Of a stretch of 64,000 nt of DNA, positions 63,519 to 64,000 are shown one piece after another (the stretch's first letter is position 1; each line of letters opens with the position of its first letter). This stretch comes from Mycobacteriaceae bacterium (GTDB lineage Bacteria > Actinomycetota > Actinomycetes > Mycobacteriales > Mycobacteriaceae). The position numbers and the translations under genes were made by a program. The stretch lies in assembly GCA_019245755.1 (NCBI GenBank), contig JAFARC010000040.1, positions 50,125-114,124 of the forward strand, read 5' to 3'. Below the pieces are notes generated by a model. The model saw only the letters and a list, made by a program, of their open reading frames with translations, did no database searches and had not been told where the DNA came from.

Positions 63519-63591
63519 TGCCCCCACTAGGACTCGAACCTAGGACCTGCGGATTAAAAGTCCGTAGCTCTACCAACTGAGCTATAGGGGC
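63519..63591 (-). tRNA. lysT: tRNA-Lys (anticodon TTT)
   Basis: 73 bases on the minus strand starting GCCCCTATAGCTCAGTTGG, anticodon loop CTTTTAA, T-arm GGTTCGAGTCC. Acceptor stem pairs GCCCCTA with TGGGGGC, ending in discriminator A, with no CCA encoded. TATCCT (63601-63606, minus) is its -10 element. It is a usual integration neighbour, but no duplicated 3' end was seen. Confidence 0.95.
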
Positions 63592-63629
63592 GCGAGCCAT
63601 AGGATACTGCGTCGCACCGCGGCGCTCGT

Positions 63630-63659
63630 TTGAGGATTGGGCTGGCGGTGCCCTAAGCT
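63630..63659 (+). promoter_or_regulatory. Promoter of the tRNA-Glu/Asp/Phe group
   Basis: TTGAGG (63630-63635) and TAAGCT (63654-63659) are separated by 18 bases, followed by tRNA-Glu at 63713. Confidence 0.45.
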
Positions 63660-63712
63660 AGCGTGGCTCCCAGCGTGAGCGCGTTGCGAGTACCCCGGAG
63701 AGATTCGGCTAG

Positions 63713-63785
63713 GCCCCCTTCGTCTAGCGGCCTAGGACGCCGCCCTTTCAAGGCGGTAGCGCGGGTTCGAATCCCGTAGGGGGTA
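63713..63785 (+). tRNA. gluT: tRNA-Glu (anticodon TTC)
   Basis: 73 bases beginning GCCCCCTTCGTCTAGCGG, anticodon loop CTTTCAA, T-arm GGGTTCGAATCCC, acceptor AGGGGGT plus discriminator A. No CCA is encoded. Confidence 0.95.
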
Positions 63786-63817
63786 CGACAACCGCCATAA
63801 TGGAAGCGGTAGAGCAA

Positions 63818-63894
63818 GGCCCTGTGGCGCAGTTGGTTAGCGCGCCGCCCTGTCACGGCGGAGGTCGCGGGTTCAAGTCCCGTCAGGGTCGCCA
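63818..63894 (+). tRNA. aspT: tRNA-Asp (anticodon GTC)
   Basis: Begins GGCCCTGTGGCGCAGTTGG, anticodon loop CTGTCAC, T-arm GGGTTCAAGTCCC, acceptor CAGGGTC plus G and an encoded CCA (63892-63894). Confidence 0.95.
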
Positions 63895-63924
63895 TAGCGG
63901 CGGGGCACGGGTCCGTGCCTTCCA

Positions 63925-64000
63925 GGCCAGGTAGCTCAGTCGGTATGAGCGTCCGCCTGAAAAGCGGAAGGTCGGCGGTTCGATCCCGCCCCTGGCCACC
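63925..64000 (+). tRNA. pheU: tRNA-Phe (anticodon GAA)
   Basis: Begins GGCCAGGTAGCTCAGTCGG, anticodon loop CTGAAAA, T-arm CGGTTCGATCCCG, acceptor CCTGGCC plus A. The window ends within the encoded CCA. Confidence 0.95.

Noticed and set aside
63519..63591. Integrase-type attachment site in tRNA-Lys
   Set aside because: I found no second copy of the tRNA 3' end and no integrase gene in the window.

Overview
The window comes from a high-GC mycobacterium, most likely a non-tuberculous species. Gene order matches the Mycobacterium tuberculosis Rv0804-Rv0826 segment as I recall it (Rv0804-like protease, Rv0807-like, purF, purM, Rv0810c, Rv0811c, Rv0812, Rv0813c, sseC2-cysA2, thiX, lmeA, glnR, mshD, phoT, phoY2, dus, desA1, Rv0825c/Rv0826-like), and the window ends with the lysT-gluT-aspT-pheU tRNA group that follows this segment in that species. 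Leaderless-type promoters (TANNNT, about 7 nt, then ATG/GTG), GTG/TTG starts and short start/stop overlaps are all typical of mycobacteria.

Layout. Positions 1-1084 hold the start of a secreted protein and a secreted protein made of four Asn/Gly/Thr/Ser-rich repeats. Positions 1721-15542 are a conserved housekeeping block: purine synthesis (purF, purM), a one-carbon/Fe-S helper (YgfZ-like), aminodeoxychorismate lyase-like protein, nitrobindin, the sulfur operon (DUF4395, cysA2, sseC2) behind a cysteine-rich leader peptide, thioredoxin-lmeA, glnR-mshD. Positions 15551-24377 hold a Pho-box-controlled phosphate operon (pstS-pstC-pstA-phoT), a degenerate response regulator, an oxidoreductase, phoY2, dus and desA1. 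A TetR/DUF2236 divergent pair, a membrane protein, a DUF2510 protein and a Ser/Thr kinase follow up to 28742.

From 29063 to about 62833, in the interval where M. tuberculosis has little between Rv0826 and lysT, sits a roughly 34-kb accessory region that looks like a Wzx/Wzy-type exopolysaccharide or glycolipid locus: an initiating polyprenyl-P glycosyl-1-phosphate transferase, three GT4 glycosyltransferases, gmd and fcl plus a DegT/perosamine-synthase-like aminotransferase for GDP-6-deoxy sugars, two hexapeptide acyltransferases, two Wzz-like co-polymerases whose C-terminal nucleotide-binding domains have lost the P-loop, two Wzx-like flippases, a Wzy-like polymerase, a pair of membrane-anchored SGNH hydrolases (one missing the catalytic serine), a PapA/condensation-type acyltransferase, several methyltransferases, a sulfotransferase-like protein, a secreted lipase and three secreted beta-helix proteins. 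Several genes are visibly more A+T-rich than the flanks, and a broken IS481-type transposase with four copies of its terminal motif lies beside tRNA-Lys.

How it may work together (inference): sugars made by Gmd/Fcl/aminotransferase are assembled on a polyprenyl carrier, acetylated or methylated, flipped by Wzx, polymerised by Wzy under Wzz control, then trimmed or acyl-decorated outside by the SGNH, lipase and beta-helix proteins. No Wza-type exporter or bacterial tyrosine kinase is visible; the kinase just upstream is a Ser/Thr kinase. The window closes with tRNA-Lys on the minus strand and tRNA-Glu, -Asp and -Phe on the plus strand.
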